A stretch of DNA of 64,000 nt from Bradyrhizobium liaoningense. GTDB lineage: Bacteria > Pseudomonadota > Alphaproteobacteria > Rhizobiales > Xanthobacteraceae. The notes under the pieces are model-generated. The model saw nothing but the letters and a program-made list of their open reading frames with translations, ran no database searches and was not told the DNA's origin. Positions within the stretch are counted from its first letter, which is position 1, and every line of letters starts with the position of its first letter. Of the stretch, positions 53,133-62,330 are shown one piece after another. The stretch covers positions 558,001 to 622,000 of the forward strand of contig NZ_JAFCJT010000002.1 of the NCBI RefSeq assembly GCF_018130785.1, given 5' to 3'. The translations under genes and the position numbers were made by a program.

Positions 53133-54059
53133 ATGGGGATCCGACGGTCAGATTCGGTTTTGCGGGCCGCGCGCGGTGTTGCGGCGGTCGCGACCTGCCT
53201 CGCGCTCGCCAATTGCGCCTCCTCGAACAAGTTCGCCAGCCGGGTCGATCCGAAATACGGCGTGTCCTCGAGCCCCCGGGTCGTGGCGTTTGGGGATCCG
53301 GTCCCGAAAGGCGGCGGCACTTACCGCATCGGCAAGCCCTATGTCGTGGCCGGCCGGACCTACGTGCCGGAGGAGGACGTCAATTACCGCGCCGAAGGCA
53401 TGGCGTCCTGGTACGGCGACGATTTCCACGGCCGCCTGACTGCCAATGGCGAAGTGTTCGACATGGCCTCGCTGACAGCGGCGCATCCGACCCTGCCGAT
53501 GCCGTGCTATGCGCGGGTGACCAATGTCTCGAACGGCAAATCGCTGATCGTGCGCGTCAATGACCGCGGGCCCTATCACGGCAACCGGCTCATCGACGTC
53601 TCGAACAAAGCCGCCGAACTCCTTGAATTCAAAGGCAATGGCGTCGCCAGGGTCCGTGTCGAATATGTCGGCCGGGCGCCGCTGGAAGGCTCCGACGATC
53701 GCCAGCTGATGGCGACCCTGCGCACCGGCATCCCCGCGCCGTCGCCCTCGATGGTGCGGGTCGCGTCGGCAAGGCCGTTCGTGCCGGAGCTGCCATCGTC
53801 GAACCGCGGTGCCATTCGGGGCGAGGTTCCGATGCCGGAGGGACGGCCCTACAATCTCGGCAACACCTCCGCCGACATGGCGTCGCTCAACGCGACCTCG
53901 GAGATGTCGGCCTCGAGCCGCAGCCGGGGCCGGGTGCTCAAGAACGCGCGCGCCGTGTCCTACGACGAGGATGGCCGCTATGCGACCGAGAACGCGTCGT
54001 CATCGGCCGACGGCGCCGCCGAGGCTCGCAGCATCCTGAGCGGCCGCGGCCTCTACTAG
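53133..54059 (+). CDS. rlpA: RlpA-like septal ring lytic transglycosylase lipoprotein
   Basis: About 308 residues from ATG 53133. A signal with lipobox (CLALANCASS) is followed by the double-psi beta-barrel domain (GMASWYGDDFHGRLTANGEV, MPCYARVTNVSNGKSLIVRV, NDRGPYHGNRLIDVS) with the catalytic-type Asp and His. There is a long, disordered C-terminal tail and no SPOR domain. RlpA cleaves denuded peptidoglycan strands at the division site. Confidence 0.87.
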   Translation: MGIRRSDSVLRAARGVAAVATCLALANCASSNKFASRVDPKYGVSSSPRVVAFGDPVPKGGGTYRIGKPYVVAGRTYVPEEDVNYRAEGMASWYGDDFHGRLTANGEVFDMASLTAAHPTLPMPCYARVTNVSNGKSLIVRVNDRGPYHGNRLIDVSNKAAELLEFKGNGVARVRVEYVGRAPLEGSDDRQLMATLRTGIPAPSPSMVRVASARPFVPELPSSNRGAIRGEVPMPEGRPYNLGNTSADMASLNATSEMSASSRSRGRVLKNARAVSYDEDGRYATENASSSADGAAEARSILSGRGLY

Positions 54060-54125
54060 GCAGTTACCAAGCCAGCAAATCCGGCGAGCAGCGTAGCGCC
54101 GCTGGTCGGTCGTCGCGCCCAGGGA

Positions 54126-54387
54126 TCAGAACGGGATGCGCGCGCGTCCCGTGAACGTCCAGATCTGCGTGTTGCCGCCGAGTTCGACGCCGAAGCCGAC
54201 CGTGGCGCCGCCCGCCAGCTTGCGCCGATGCCGCCCGTGACGCGGCTGACCAGCCCTGGAGCAATGGTGTCGAAGCGAGCGGGATGCCGCCCGCCGATCG
54301 CGGGTCGGCAAAGACGCCGGCATAGGGGACCAGCAGCACGCTATCGAGCCACGGCACGGGATTGACGCTCTCGGTACTTGCGACCAA
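54126..54387 (-). pseudogene. Autotransporter barrel C-terminal remnant
   Basis: One frame reads TESVNPVPWLDSVLLVPYAG followed by VFADPRSAGG. A different frame continues LAGGATVGFGVELGGNTQIW followed by TFTGRARIPF and TGA at 54126. Together they resemble the last two or three beta strands of an autotransporter barrel ending in an aromatic residue. At least one frameshift separates them, and the rest of the gene is absent. Confidence 0.5.
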
Positions 54388-54477
54388 TGCGGCCGCGCAC
54401 AGGTTTTACCTGCGGCGAGGATTTGCCGAGACCGGGCAGGCGGGTGCCGCCCACATCGCGATGAAAGAGGATCTCGT

Positions 54478-55434
54478 CTAACGCTCAGCCACTTCGCGCA
54501 GAAACTTCAGCAGCGCAGCGTTGACCTCGTCGGGCCGCTCCTGCTGGACCCAATGACCCGCGCCCTCGATGATCAGCTTTCGCGTCAGATTGGGCAGCAC
54601 GCGCTCGAGCTCGTTGACGCGCTTGGCGCCGATCAGGCCGGTGATGACGGCGTCTTTGGAGCCGGCAATGAACAGCGAGGGTTGGCGGATCTGTGCGTCC
54701 TGCCAGGGCGCCGTCAATTCCCAGTTGCGGTCGAGGTTGCGGTACCAGTTCAGGCCGCCGCGGAAGCCGGACTTGCGGAAGCTCTCGGTGAAATAGGCGA
54801 GGTCGGCCTCGCTGAGCCAGTTGGGCAGCGGCTCCTCGGTGAGCGCGTGGCCGAGAAATCCCTTGCCCTCCTGGACGAACATCGCGGTGCTGGGATCGGC
54901 AAGCCCGCGGCCACCGAGCACGATGCGCATGGTGCGGGCGACATCACGCTCGAACTCGGCCTCGGCGACGCCGGGTGTCTGGAAATACTGCCAGTAGAAA
55001 TTGGTGACGCCGCCCTCGCGCAGCAGATCGAGCGGCTTGCCGCGGCCGCGGAATGGTGGCGGTACGCTCAGGCCCGCCACCGCCGTGAAGATGTCGGGCC
55101 GGAACAACGCCGCATGCCAGGCGACTGGCGCGCCCCAGTCGTGGCCGACCACCATCGCCTTGCTCTCGCCGAGCGCGTGCACGAGGCCAACGACGTCGCC
55201 GACCGTGTCGAAGATCGAGTAGTCGGCAACATCCGCCGGCGCCGCGCTCTGTCCGTAGCCGCGCATGTCCGGGGCGACGACACGAAACCCGGCGTCCGCC
55301 AGCGCCGGCATCTGGTGGCGCCAGGAGTAGGAGAGCTCCGGCCAGCCGTGGCACAGCACCACCAGCGGACCTTTGCCGGCTTCGCGGATGAACAGGTCGA
55401 TCCCATTGGCCTTGATCATGCGGGTGGACAACAT
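54478..55434 (-). CDS. Alpha/beta hydrolase, epoxide-hydrolase-like
   Basis: 318 residues. The HGWPE oxyanion motif (VVLCHGWPELSYSWRHQM) and the Asp nucleophile in VVGHDWGAPVAWH are those of epoxide hydrolases. Lid-domain Tyr candidates lie in YFTESF and LNWYRNL, the acid is near FIAGSKDAVI and the base His is in GAGHWVQQERP. Haloalkane dehalogenase is less likely because of HGWP. It is probably cytosolic and monocistronic. Confidence 0.85.
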   Translation of the reverse strand: MLSTRMIKANGIDLFIREAGKGPLVVLCHGWPELSYSWRHQMPALADAGFRVVAPDMRGYGQSAAPADVADYSIFDTVGDVVGLVHALGESKAMVVGHDWGAPVAWHAALFRPDIFTAVAGLSVPPPFRGRGKPLDLLREGGVTNFYWQYFQTPGVAEAEFERDVARTMRIVLGGRGLADPSTAMFVQEGKGFLGHALTEEPLPNWLSEADLAYFTESFRKSGFRGGLNWYRNLDRNWELTAPWQDAQIRQPSLFIAGSKDAVITGLIGAKRVNELERVLPNLTRKLIIEGAGHWVQQERPDEVNAALLKFLREVAER

Positions 55435-55587
55435 CGCTTTTCCGCCTTGTTTCAGGGGTTTGGTCGAGAAATATGAGGTGCCACGATAGGGGCGCGACGA
55501 GAATCGTGCAATCTCGGGTTCCGGCCGTCAGCCCCGTGTTGTTCGCACCGGTTCCTGCTGTTAGAACGCCGCTCTCAGGGCTTGGCC

Positions 55588-56850
55588 ATGGCATTTCGTC
55601 TTTTTCCGCTCCGTCGCACCCGGTTCTCCGCCGGTGCGCTGGCGCGTGGGTTGGTCGCCGCGGTTCTGGTGGCGGGCATCGGCTGGGGTGGGGCACTCTA
55701 CGCCGCCAACCAGAGCATCCAGGGTGCCAAGAAAACGGAGGAGTCCGGCTTCGATGGCGACGCCCCCACAGCGATCCTGATCGAGGCTTCCAGCGGCAGC
55801 GTGCTGTTCGAGAAGAACGCCGACGAGCTGCGCGCGCCCTCCAGCATGATGAAGCTGATGACGGCGGAAGTCGTCTTCAATGCCATCAAGAAAGGCGACA
55901 TCAAGCTGACCGACGAATATCGGATCAGCGAGAACGCCTGGCGCAAGGGTGGCGCGCCCTCGGGCGGCTCGACCATGTTCGCCGCCATCAACAGCAAGGT
56001 TTCGGTCGACGATCTCCTGCATGGTGCGATCATCCAGAGCGGCAATGACGCCTGTATCGCGCTGGCCGAAGGCATCGCCGGCAACGAGAAGATCTTTGCC
56101 GCCGACTTCATGACCAAGCGTGCCCGCGAGCTCGGCATGACCAAGTCGACTTTCGGCAATTCCAACGGCTTGCCCGACCCCGGCAACAAGATGACCGTGC
56201 GCGAGCTCGGTCTCCTCGCGCGGCACATCATTCTCGACTTCCCCGAATTCTACAAACTGTTCGGCGAGAAGGAGTTCACCTGGAACAAGATCCGCCAGCC
56301 CAACCGCAATCCTCTGCTCAATTCGATGGAAGGCGCCGACGGTCTGAAAACCGGCTACACCAAGGAAGGCGGTTACGGCATGGTCGGCTCCGCCGTGCAG
56401 AACGGCACGCGGCTGATCGTCGTCGTCAACGGGCTGGAAGATCCAGAGGATCGCGCCACCGAAGCCAAGAAGATGCTGGAATGGGGATTCCGCAATTTCG
56501 AGACCCGCACGCTGATCGCGGCCGACCAGCCGGTCGGCTACGCAAAAGTGTTCGGCGGCGAGAGCCGATCGGTCAAGCTCGTCGCCAAGACGCCCGTGAA
56601 GGTGATGGTGCACAAGAACGGCAGCGACAAGCTGATCGCTCGTGTCGTCTATAGCGGACCGGTGCGCGCCCCGATCGAGGCCGGCCAGAGGGTCGGCGTG
56701 GTCAGGGTCTGGCGCAGCGGCAACATCGCGGTGGAGACACCGGTCTACGCGGCCGAAGCGATCGGCACCGGCTCGACCGTGCGCCGTGCGATCGATGGCG
56801 CCAGCGAGCTCGTGATCGGCATGTTCCGCGCAGGCGCCGAGAAGCTCTGA
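55588..56850 (+). CDS. D-alanyl-D-alanine carboxypeptidase (PBP5/6 type)
   Basis: About 420 residues (ATG 55588; TTG 55582 also possible). An N-terminal export/anchor helix (GLVAAVLVAGIGWGGALYAA) is followed by an S11 transpeptidase-fold domain. The motifs are SMMK at about residues 86-89, SGN in IIQSGNDACI, and KTG in GLKTGYTKEGG. A C-terminal beta domain precedes the tail. It trims pentapeptide stems in the periplasm. Start of a plus-strand run with tmk, holB, metG, tatD and an MBL gene. Confidence 0.93.
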   Translation: MAFRLFPLRRTRFSAGALARGLVAAVLVAGIGWGGALYAANQSIQGAKKTEESGFDGDAPTAILIEASSGSVLFEKNADELRAPSSMMKLMTAEVVFNAIKKGDIKLTDEYRISENAWRKGGAPSGGSTMFAAINSKVSVDDLLHGAIIQSGNDACIALAEGIAGNEKIFAADFMTKRARELGMTKSTFGNSNGLPDPGNKMTVRELGLLARHIILDFPEFYKLFGEKEFTWNKIRQPNRNPLLNSMEGADGLKTGYTKEGGYGMVGSAVQNGTRLIVVVNGLEDPEDRATEAKKMLEWGFRNFETRTLIAADQPVGYAKVFGGESRSVKLVAKTPVKVMVHKNGSDKLIARVVYSGPVRAPIEAGQRVGVVRVWRSGNIAVETPVYAAEAIGTGSTVRRAIDGASELVIGMFRAGAEKL

Positions 56851-56852
56851 TC

Positions 56853-57539
56853 ATGAGTGAGAGCGCAGTACAGAGGCCGTCCGGGCGCGGACGCTTCATC
56901 ACCTTTGAAGGCGGCGAGGGGACGGGCAAGTCGACCCAGATCAAGAAGCTCGCCGACCGTCTCAATGCGGCCAGGATGCGGACCCTCGTCACGCGCGAGC
57001 CAGGCGGCTCGCCGGGCGCCGAGATCATGCGCCACCTGGTGCTGTCGGGGATGGGCAAGCTGCTGGGACCCGAAGCCGAGACGCTGCTGTTCGCGGCTGC
57101 CCGCGACGACCATGTCCGAACCGTGATCCAGCCCGCGCTCAATCGGGGCGCCTGGGTGCTGTGCGACCGCTTCGCCGACTCGACGCGGGCCTATCAGGGC
57201 AGCCTCGGCCGCGTGCCGATGGGCCTGATCAACGCGATGCAGCGGGTCACGATCGGCGATCTCAAGCCGGACCTCACCCTCATCCTCGATCTGCCGGTCG
57301 AGATCGGATTGCAGCGCGCCGCCATGCGCCGTGGTAGCGGCACACCTGACAGGTTCGAGGCCGAGCAGCTCAGCTTCCATCAGGGCCTGCGCGAGGCCTA
57401 TCGCAAGATCGCGGCGGACGATCCTGGCCGCTGCGTCCTGATCGATGCCAATTCCGATCCTGACACGGTCGCCGGACGCGTCTGGACGGCGCTGCGCGAT
57501 CGTCTTCTCCCAACCCCTGCATCGGTGGTTTCCCGATGA
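56853..57539 (+). CDS. tmk: Thymidylate kinase
   Basis: 228 residues. P-loop ITFEGGEGTGKSTQIKKLAD, DR-x motif WVLCDRFADSTRAYQG and LID region RRGSGTPDRFEAE. It phosphorylates dTMP to dTDP. It starts 3 bases after the carboxypeptidase stop and overlaps holB by ATGA. Confidence 0.95.
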   Translation: MSESAVQRPSGRGRFITFEGGEGTGKSTQIKKLADRLNAARMRTLVTREPGGSPGAEIMRHLVLSGMGKLLGPEAETLLFAAARDDHVRTVIQPALNRGAWVLCDRFADSTRAYQGSLGRVPMGLINAMQRVTIGDLKPDLTLILDLPVEIGLQRAAMRRGSGTPDRFEAEQLSFHQGLREAYRKIAADDPGRCVLIDANSDPDTVAGRVWTALRDRLLPTPASVVSR

Positions 57540-58582
57540 GCCCGCGTCAGGCCGAACGCGAAACCGCCATTCCGCATCCGCGCGAGACGAGCCTTCTGTT
57601 CGGCCATCGCGAGGCCGAGGCGGCGCTGCTCGCGGCCTATCGCAGCGGGCGCATCCCGCATGCCTGGCTGATCGGCGGGCCGCAGGGGATCGGCAAGGCG
57701 ACGCTGGCTTACCGCATGGCGCGCTTCGTGCTTTCCAACGGCCAGCCGCTGGCGCCGTCCGTGCAGCGCGCCGAGACCCTCGCGATCGATCCTGATAACG
57801 CGGTGGCGCGGCAGGTTGCGGCCAGCTCGCATGGCGGGCTGCTGTCGCTGGAACGCACCACCAACGATCGCGGCGTGATGCGCACCGTGATCACCGTGGA
57901 CGAGACGCGAGAGACGATCGGCTTCTTCGGTTCGACTGCTGCGGCAGAAGGCTGGCGGGTCTGCATCGTCGACACCGTCGACGAGCTCAATCCGAATGCC
58001 GCCAACGCGCTGCTGAAGATTTTGGAAGAGCCGCCGCAGCAATCGCTATTCCTTTTGGTCAGCCACGCGCCCGCGCGCGTTCTCGCCACGATTCAGTCAC
58101 GCTGCCGCAAGCTGCGCCTACGTCCGCTCGACACGGATGATGTGATCGGCGCCGCAGCTTCGGTGGCTGACCTCGATCCGGACGATCCGGCGCTGCGTGA
58201 GGCCGCGGAGGCCTCGGAGGGCAGCGTCGCGCGGGCGCTGACGCTGCTCGGCGGCGACGCCTTGAAGCTCCAGCAGCGCACGGCGGCGCTGCTCGCGCGC
58301 CTGCCACAGGTCGATCCGCGCGAATTGCACACGCTCGGCGATTCGCTTCCCACCAATGACCGCGTGGCGCTTGCAGCCTTCATCGACGGCATCGATCGCT
58401 GGATCGCGGAGCGACTGCACGCCGACGAAGCGAATGCCAACCAGAACCTGCCGCGCCTTGCGCGCCTTGCGGAGGTATGGGAAAAGATCGTCCGCGCCGC
58501 GCGCGACACCGAAACCTACAATCTGGAGCGAAAGCCCTTGGTTTTCTCAGTGTTCGGCTGGCTGGCGGACGCAACGCGCTAA
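57536..58582 (+). CDS. holB: DNA polymerase III delta' subunit
   Basis: 348 residues of the clamp-loader AAA+ family. P-loop-like GGPQGIGKATLAYRMARF, FGHREAEAALLAAYRSGRIP and HAWL at the N terminus, and NALLKILEEPPQQSLFLLVS in the sensor region. The cysteines of the usual delta' zinc module are not visible between the P-loop and the DEF-like strand. Overlaps tmk by ATGA. Confidence 0.92.
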   Translation: MSPRQAERETAIPHPRETSLLFGHREAEAALLAAYRSGRIPHAWLIGGPQGIGKATLAYRMARFVLSNGQPLAPSVQRAETLAIDPDNAVARQVAASSHGGLLSLERTTNDRGVMRTVITVDETRETIGFFGSTAAAEGWRVCIVDTVDELNPNAANALLKILEEPPQQSLFLLVSHAPARVLATIQSRCRKLRLRPLDTDDVIGAAASVADLDPDDPALREAAEASEGSVARALTLLGGDALKLQQRTAALLARLPQVDPRELHTLGDSLPTNDRVALAAFIDGIDRWIAERLHADEANANQNLPRLARLAEVWEKIVRAARDTETYNLERKPLVFSVFGWLADATR

Positions 58583-58628
58583 AGCATGATCAGCAAAAGT
58601 GCGCAGCGGTTTTCCGAAATGATCATGC
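58581..58628. repeat. Palindromic interspersed repeat, copy 2
   Basis: It is bounded by GCATGATC and GATCATGC with AGCGGTTTTCCGAAA inside, like the copy at 20129-20175. It starts at the holB stop codon, between holB and metG. Confidence 0.7.
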
Positions 58629-58691
58629 GCAAAACAACAACCTAACGCAGGTTCGTTTCCAAATTTTGAGAAGCCCGTAAAGGAATTCGTC

Positions 58692-60692
58692 GTGGCGCGA
58701 GCTAAGAAAACCGTCAAGCGCAAGAGCGGCAAGAAGGCTGCCAAGAAGCCCGTCAAGAAAGCCGCGAAGAAGGCGCTTGCGCACAAGGCTGCCAAGAAGG
58801 TCAAGAAGACCAAGAAGGCTGCCGCAGGCGTGAAGAAGAGTGCTGCCAAGACGACAAAGCAGGCCGGCAAGAAGGCTGCGAAGAAACAGGTCGTCGCCAA
58901 GAAAGCGGTAAAGAAGGTTGCCAAGAAGCCAGCCAAAGCTCCAGCGAAGAGCAATGCTCCGGCGAAGAAGGCGGCCAGGAAGGCGAGGGTGACCCCGCCT
59001 GCCGTGACCGCTGCACCGGCTGCTGTCGTCGCTCCGCCGAAGGTTGTGAAGCCCAAGGTGTCGAAGCCCAAAGTGCCGAAGCCTACGGCGCCGCGCGCGC
59101 CGAAGCCCGTCGCAGCTGCGCAAGCCACTGCTCCCGTTGCTGCCCCCGCGCGCGACAACGTCTTCTACATCACGACTGCGATCGCCTATCCCAACGGCAG
59201 CCCGCATATCGGCCACGCCTATGAGGCGATTGCGACCGACGTGCTGGCGCGCTTCGCGCGGCTCGACGGCAAGGACGTGTTCTTCCTGACCGGCACCGAC
59301 GAGCACGGGTTGAAGATGATCCAGACCGCGCAGAACGAGGGCTTGACCCCGTCGGCGCTCGCCGCCCGCAATGCCGGCCGCTTCAAGGAGATGGACGAGC
59401 GCCTGAACGTGTCGTTCGACCGCTTCATCCGCACCACCGAGGAGCAGCATCATCGTTCAAGCCAGGAAATCTGGCGGCGCATGGAGGCCAACGGCGACAT
59501 CTATGCAGACACCTATGCCGGCTGGTACTCGGTCCGTGATGAGGCCTACTACGCCGAGGACGAGACGCGCCTCAACGACGACGGTGTGCGCCTGGGGCCG
59601 CAAGGCACGCCGGTCGAGTGGGTCGAGGAGAAGAGCTACTTCTTCCGCCTGTCCGCCTATCAGGACAAGCTGCTGAAGCTCTACACGGATCGTCCCGATT
59701 TCATCGGACCAGACTCCCGCAAGAACGAGGTGGTGAGCTTCGTCAAGGGCGGCCTGCGCGATCTCTCGATCTCGCGCACCACCTTCGACTGGGGCGTCAA
59801 GGTGCCCGGCGACGAAGAGCACGTGATGTATGTCTGGGTCGACGCGCTGACCAACTACATTACCGGCGTCGGCTTCCCTGACGAGAGCGACACGAACTGG
59901 CGCTACTGGCCGGCCGATGTGCACATCATCGGCAAGGACATCATCCGCTTCCACGCGGTGTATTGGCCGGCGTTCCTGATGTCGGCCGGCATCCCCGTGC
60001 AGAAGCGGGTCTATGCCCACGGCTTCCTGTTCAACAGGGGCGAGAAGATGTCGAAGTCGGTCGGCAACGTCGTCGATCCCTTCAATCTCGCCGACCAGTA
60101 CGGCGTCGACCAGATGCGCTATTTCTTCCTGCGCGAGGTCCCGTTCGGCCAGGACGGCAATTATAACCACGAAGCCATCGTCGCGCGCATCAATGCCGAC
60201 CTCGCCAACGATCTCGGCAACCTCGCGCAGCGCTCGCTGTCGATGATCGCAAAGCAGCTCGGTGGTGTGCTGCCGGAGGCCGGTGAGTTCAGCGACAACG
60301 ACAAGGCGATTTTGGCAATGGCCGACGGCATGATCGCCGCGTCGCGCGAGGCGATGTCGACGCAGCAGATCCATCACTGGCTCAATGCCGTGTGGGCCGT
60401 GGTCGCGGAGGCCAACCGCTATTTCGCGGGCGAGGCGCCGTGGGCGCTGGCCAAGACCGATCCCGCCAGACAGAAGACGGTGCTCTATGTCACCGCCGAA
60501 GTCGTGCGCCAGATCGCGATCCTGGCCCAGCCGGCGATGCCGACCGCCTCGGGCTTGCTGCTCGACAGCCTCGGCATTCCCGCGGGCGAGCGGAACTTCG
60601 CGATGCTCGGCGGTGCCGAGCGCATCGCGCCCGGCTCGACGTTGCCGGCGCCGACACCGGCGTTCCCGCGCTACATCGAGCCGGCGGCCTAG
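58692..60692 (+). CDS. metG: Methionyl-tRNA synthetase with histone-H1-like N-terminal tail
   Basis: 666 residues from GTG 58692 (AAAGGAA upstream). Residues 1-155 are an extension rich in Lys and Ala ([14 protein letters not shown], then [12 protein letters not shown]) that resembles histone H1 C-terminal tails. The synthetase core starts near residue 156: HIGH at about 172-175 (PHIGHAYEA) and KMSKS near 452-456 ([13 protein letters not shown]). No in-frame ATG lies near the core start, so the tail appears to be translated. The core of about 510 residues matches the MetRS without the C-terminal tRNA-binding domain. The tail may replace that domain in binding tRNA. Confidence 0.92.
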   Translation: MARAKKTVKRKSGKKAAKKPVKKAAKKALAHKAAKKVKKTKKAAAGVKKSAAKTTKQAGKKAAKKQVVAKKAVKKVAKKPAKAPAKSNAPAKKAARKARVTPPAVTAAPAAVVAPPKVVKPKVSKPKVPKPTAPRAPKPVAAAQATAPVAAPARDNVFYITTAIAYPNGSPHIGHAYEAIATDVLARFARLDGKDVFFLTGTDEHGLKMIQTAQNEGLTPSALAARNAGRFKEMDERLNVSFDRFIRTTEEQHHRSSQEIWRRMEANGDIYADTYAGWYSVRDEAYYAEDETRLNDDGVRLGPQGTPVEWVEEKSYFFRLSAYQDKLLKLYTDRPDFIGPDSRKNEVVSFVKGGLRDLSISRTTFDWGVKVPGDEEHVMYVWVDALTNYITGVGFPDESDTNWRYWPADVHIIGKDIIRFHAVYWPAFLMSAGIPVQKRVYAHGFLFNRGEKMSKSVGNVVDPFNLADQYGVDQMRYFFLREVPFGQDGNYNHEAIVARINADLANDLGNLAQRSLSMIAKQLGGVLPEAGEFSDNDKAILAMADGMIAASREAMSTQQIHHWLNAVWAVVAEANRYFAGEAPWALAKTDPARQKTVLYVTAEVVRQIAILAQPAMPTASGLLLDSLGIPAGERNFAMLGGAERIAPGSTLPAPTPAFPRYIEPAA

Positions 60693-60704
60693 GGCGTTCG
60701 CGCG

Positions 60705-61481
60705 ATGCTGGTCGACAGCCACTGCCATTTGGATTTTCCGGACTTTGCGGAAGATCTCGACGGGATCGTGTCGCGTGCGCGTGCGGCCGGCATCGGGCGC
60801 ATGGTCACGATCTCGACCCGGGTGCGGAAGCTCAACCAGCTTCTCGCCATCACCGAGCGCTACGACGACGTCTATTGCTCGGTCGGCACCCATCCACACA
60901 ATGCGGATGAGGAAGACGGCATCACACCGGACGAGCTGATCGCGCTGACGCAGCATCCCAGGGTCGTTGCGCTCGGCGAAGCCGGGCTCGACTATTTCTA
61001 CGATAACGGTTCGCCGGAGGCGCAGGCGAGGGGCTTTCGCGCCCATATCGCGGCTGCCCGTGCCACCGGCCTGCCGCTCGTGATCCATACCCGTGAGGCC
61101 GACGAGGATTGTGCCCGCATCCTGGAAGAGGAAGCGGCACGCGGATCGTTTGACGCCGTGCTGCATTGCTACACCGGTGGGCGCGAACTGGCGCTGAAGG
61201 CGGTGGCGCTCGGGCTCTATATCGGCTTCACGGGCATCCTGACCTTCAAGAAGTCGGAGGCCCTGCGCGCGCTTGCGGCTGAACTGCCGCCTGACCGTAT
61301 TCTGGTTGAAACAGACTCGCCCTATCTTGCGCCCGGCAAGTTCCGGGGCAAACGCAACGAGCCGGCCTATGTGGTCGAGGTCGCCAAGGTGCTCGCCGAA
61401 ACGCGCGGCGTGTCGCTCGATGAGATCTCACGTCAGACCACCGAAAACTTCTTCCGCCTGTTCTCCAAGGTGAAATCTTAA
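60705..61481 (+). CDS. tatD: TatD-family 3'-5' DNase
   Basis: 258 residues. Metal ligands are in VDSHCHLDFPDF, ALGEAGLDYFYD, LVIHTREADED, AVLHCYTGG and VETDSPYLAPGKFRGKRNEP. It is a two-metal exonuclease of the TatD/YcfH type. It lies 12 bases after metG and shares the run with the MBL gene. Confidence 0.93.
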   Translation: MLVDSHCHLDFPDFAEDLDGIVSRARAAGIGRMVTISTRVRKLNQLLAITERYDDVYCSVGTHPHNADEEDGITPDELIALTQHPRVVALGEAGLDYFYDNGSPEAQARGFRAHIAAARATGLPLVIHTREADEDCARILEEEAARGSFDAVLHCYTGGRELALKAVALGLYIGFTGILTFKKSEALRALAAELPPDRILVETDSPYLAPGKFRGKRNEPAYVVEVAKVLAETRGVSLDEISRQTTENFFRLFSKVKS

Positions 61482-61494
61482 GGTTGGGAGCCAC

Positions 61495-62298
61495 ATGACG
61501 CTGACGCTGACGCTGACGATCCTGGGTTGCGGCTCCTCCGCCGGCGTGCCGCGCCCGGCGCTCGGCTGGGGTGCCTGCGATCCCAACAATCCAAAAAACC
61601 GCCGCCGCCGCTGCTCGCTGCTGGTCGAGCAGACCGGCGAGCACGGCACCACGCGGATCGTCATCGACACTTCGCCCGACCTGCGCGAGCAGCTCATCGA
61701 TGCCAATGTCGATCACATTGATGCGGTGTTCCTGACTCACGAGCATGCCGATCAGACTCACGGCATGGACGATCTGCGCTCGGTCGTACTGCACATGCGC
61801 AAGCGCATTCCTACGTATTTCAATCAGTCGACCGCCAAGGACATCATGGCGCGATTCTCCTATTGCTTTATCTCGCCGGAGGGCAGCGACTATCCGCCGA
61901 TCCTGACGCGACATTCCATCGAGGCGGGCGAGACCCAGACCATCTTGGGGAAGGGCGGCGCGACGAAGATGACGGCTTTCCTGGTGCAGCACGGCCAAAT
62001 CCCCGCGCTTGGCTATCGCATTGGCAACGCCGCTTACACGCCCGATCTCAACGACATTCCGCGCGAGAGCTGGGCCGCGTTGGAAAATCTCGATCTCTGG
62101 ATCGTCGACGGCTTACGCTACACCAGCCATTCCAGCCATTTCAGCATCAACGACGCGCTGTCGTGGATCGAGCGCTTCAAACCGAAGCGAGCCATCATCA
62201 CCAACATGACCGCCGATGTCGATTACGAGGTGATCCGGCAGTCGCTGCCCATGGGCGTGGTGCCCGCCTACGATGGTTTACGGCTCGAGACGCACTAG
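61495..62298 (+). CDS. MBL-fold metallohydrolase (PhnP-like)
   Basis: 267 residues. The hydrolase motif is FLTHEHADQTHGMDDLR, in which Gln replaces the usual last His of HxHxDH. This variant is regular in alphaproteobacterial PhnP-like proteins (from memory). LGCGSSAGVPRPALGWGACD, IDTSPDLREQLID and SHSSHFSINDALSWIERFKP fit a nucleotide or phosphodiester hydrolase. The start region encodes TLTLTLT from a hexanucleotide repeat. It is the last gene of the dac-MBL run. Confidence 0.88.
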   Translation: MTLTLTLTILGCGSSAGVPRPALGWGACDPNNPKNRRRRCSLLVEQTGEHGTTRIVIDTSPDLREQLIDANVDHIDAVFLTHEHADQTHGMDDLRSVVLHMRKRIPTYFNQSTAKDIMARFSYCFISPEGSDYPPILTRHSIEAGETQTILGKGGATKMTAFLVQHGQIPALGYRIGNAAYTPDLNDIPRESWAALENLDLWIVDGLRYTSHSSHFSINDALSWIERFKPKRAIITNMTADVDYEVIRQSLPMGVVPAYDGLRLETH

Positions 62299-62330
62299 AG
62301 CGTTTTCGCGTTGAAACAAATATCGCGCGT

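Noticed and set aside
59457..61166. Antisense ORF of 569 codons opposite metG and tatD
   Set aside because: It is a GC-driven shadow; the sense frames contain the HIGH, KMSKS and TatD metal motifs.
61495..61518. Hexanucleotide repeat at the start of the MBL gene, considered as a phase-variable tract
   Set aside because: The 6-base unit keeps the frame, so slippage cannot switch the gene on or off.
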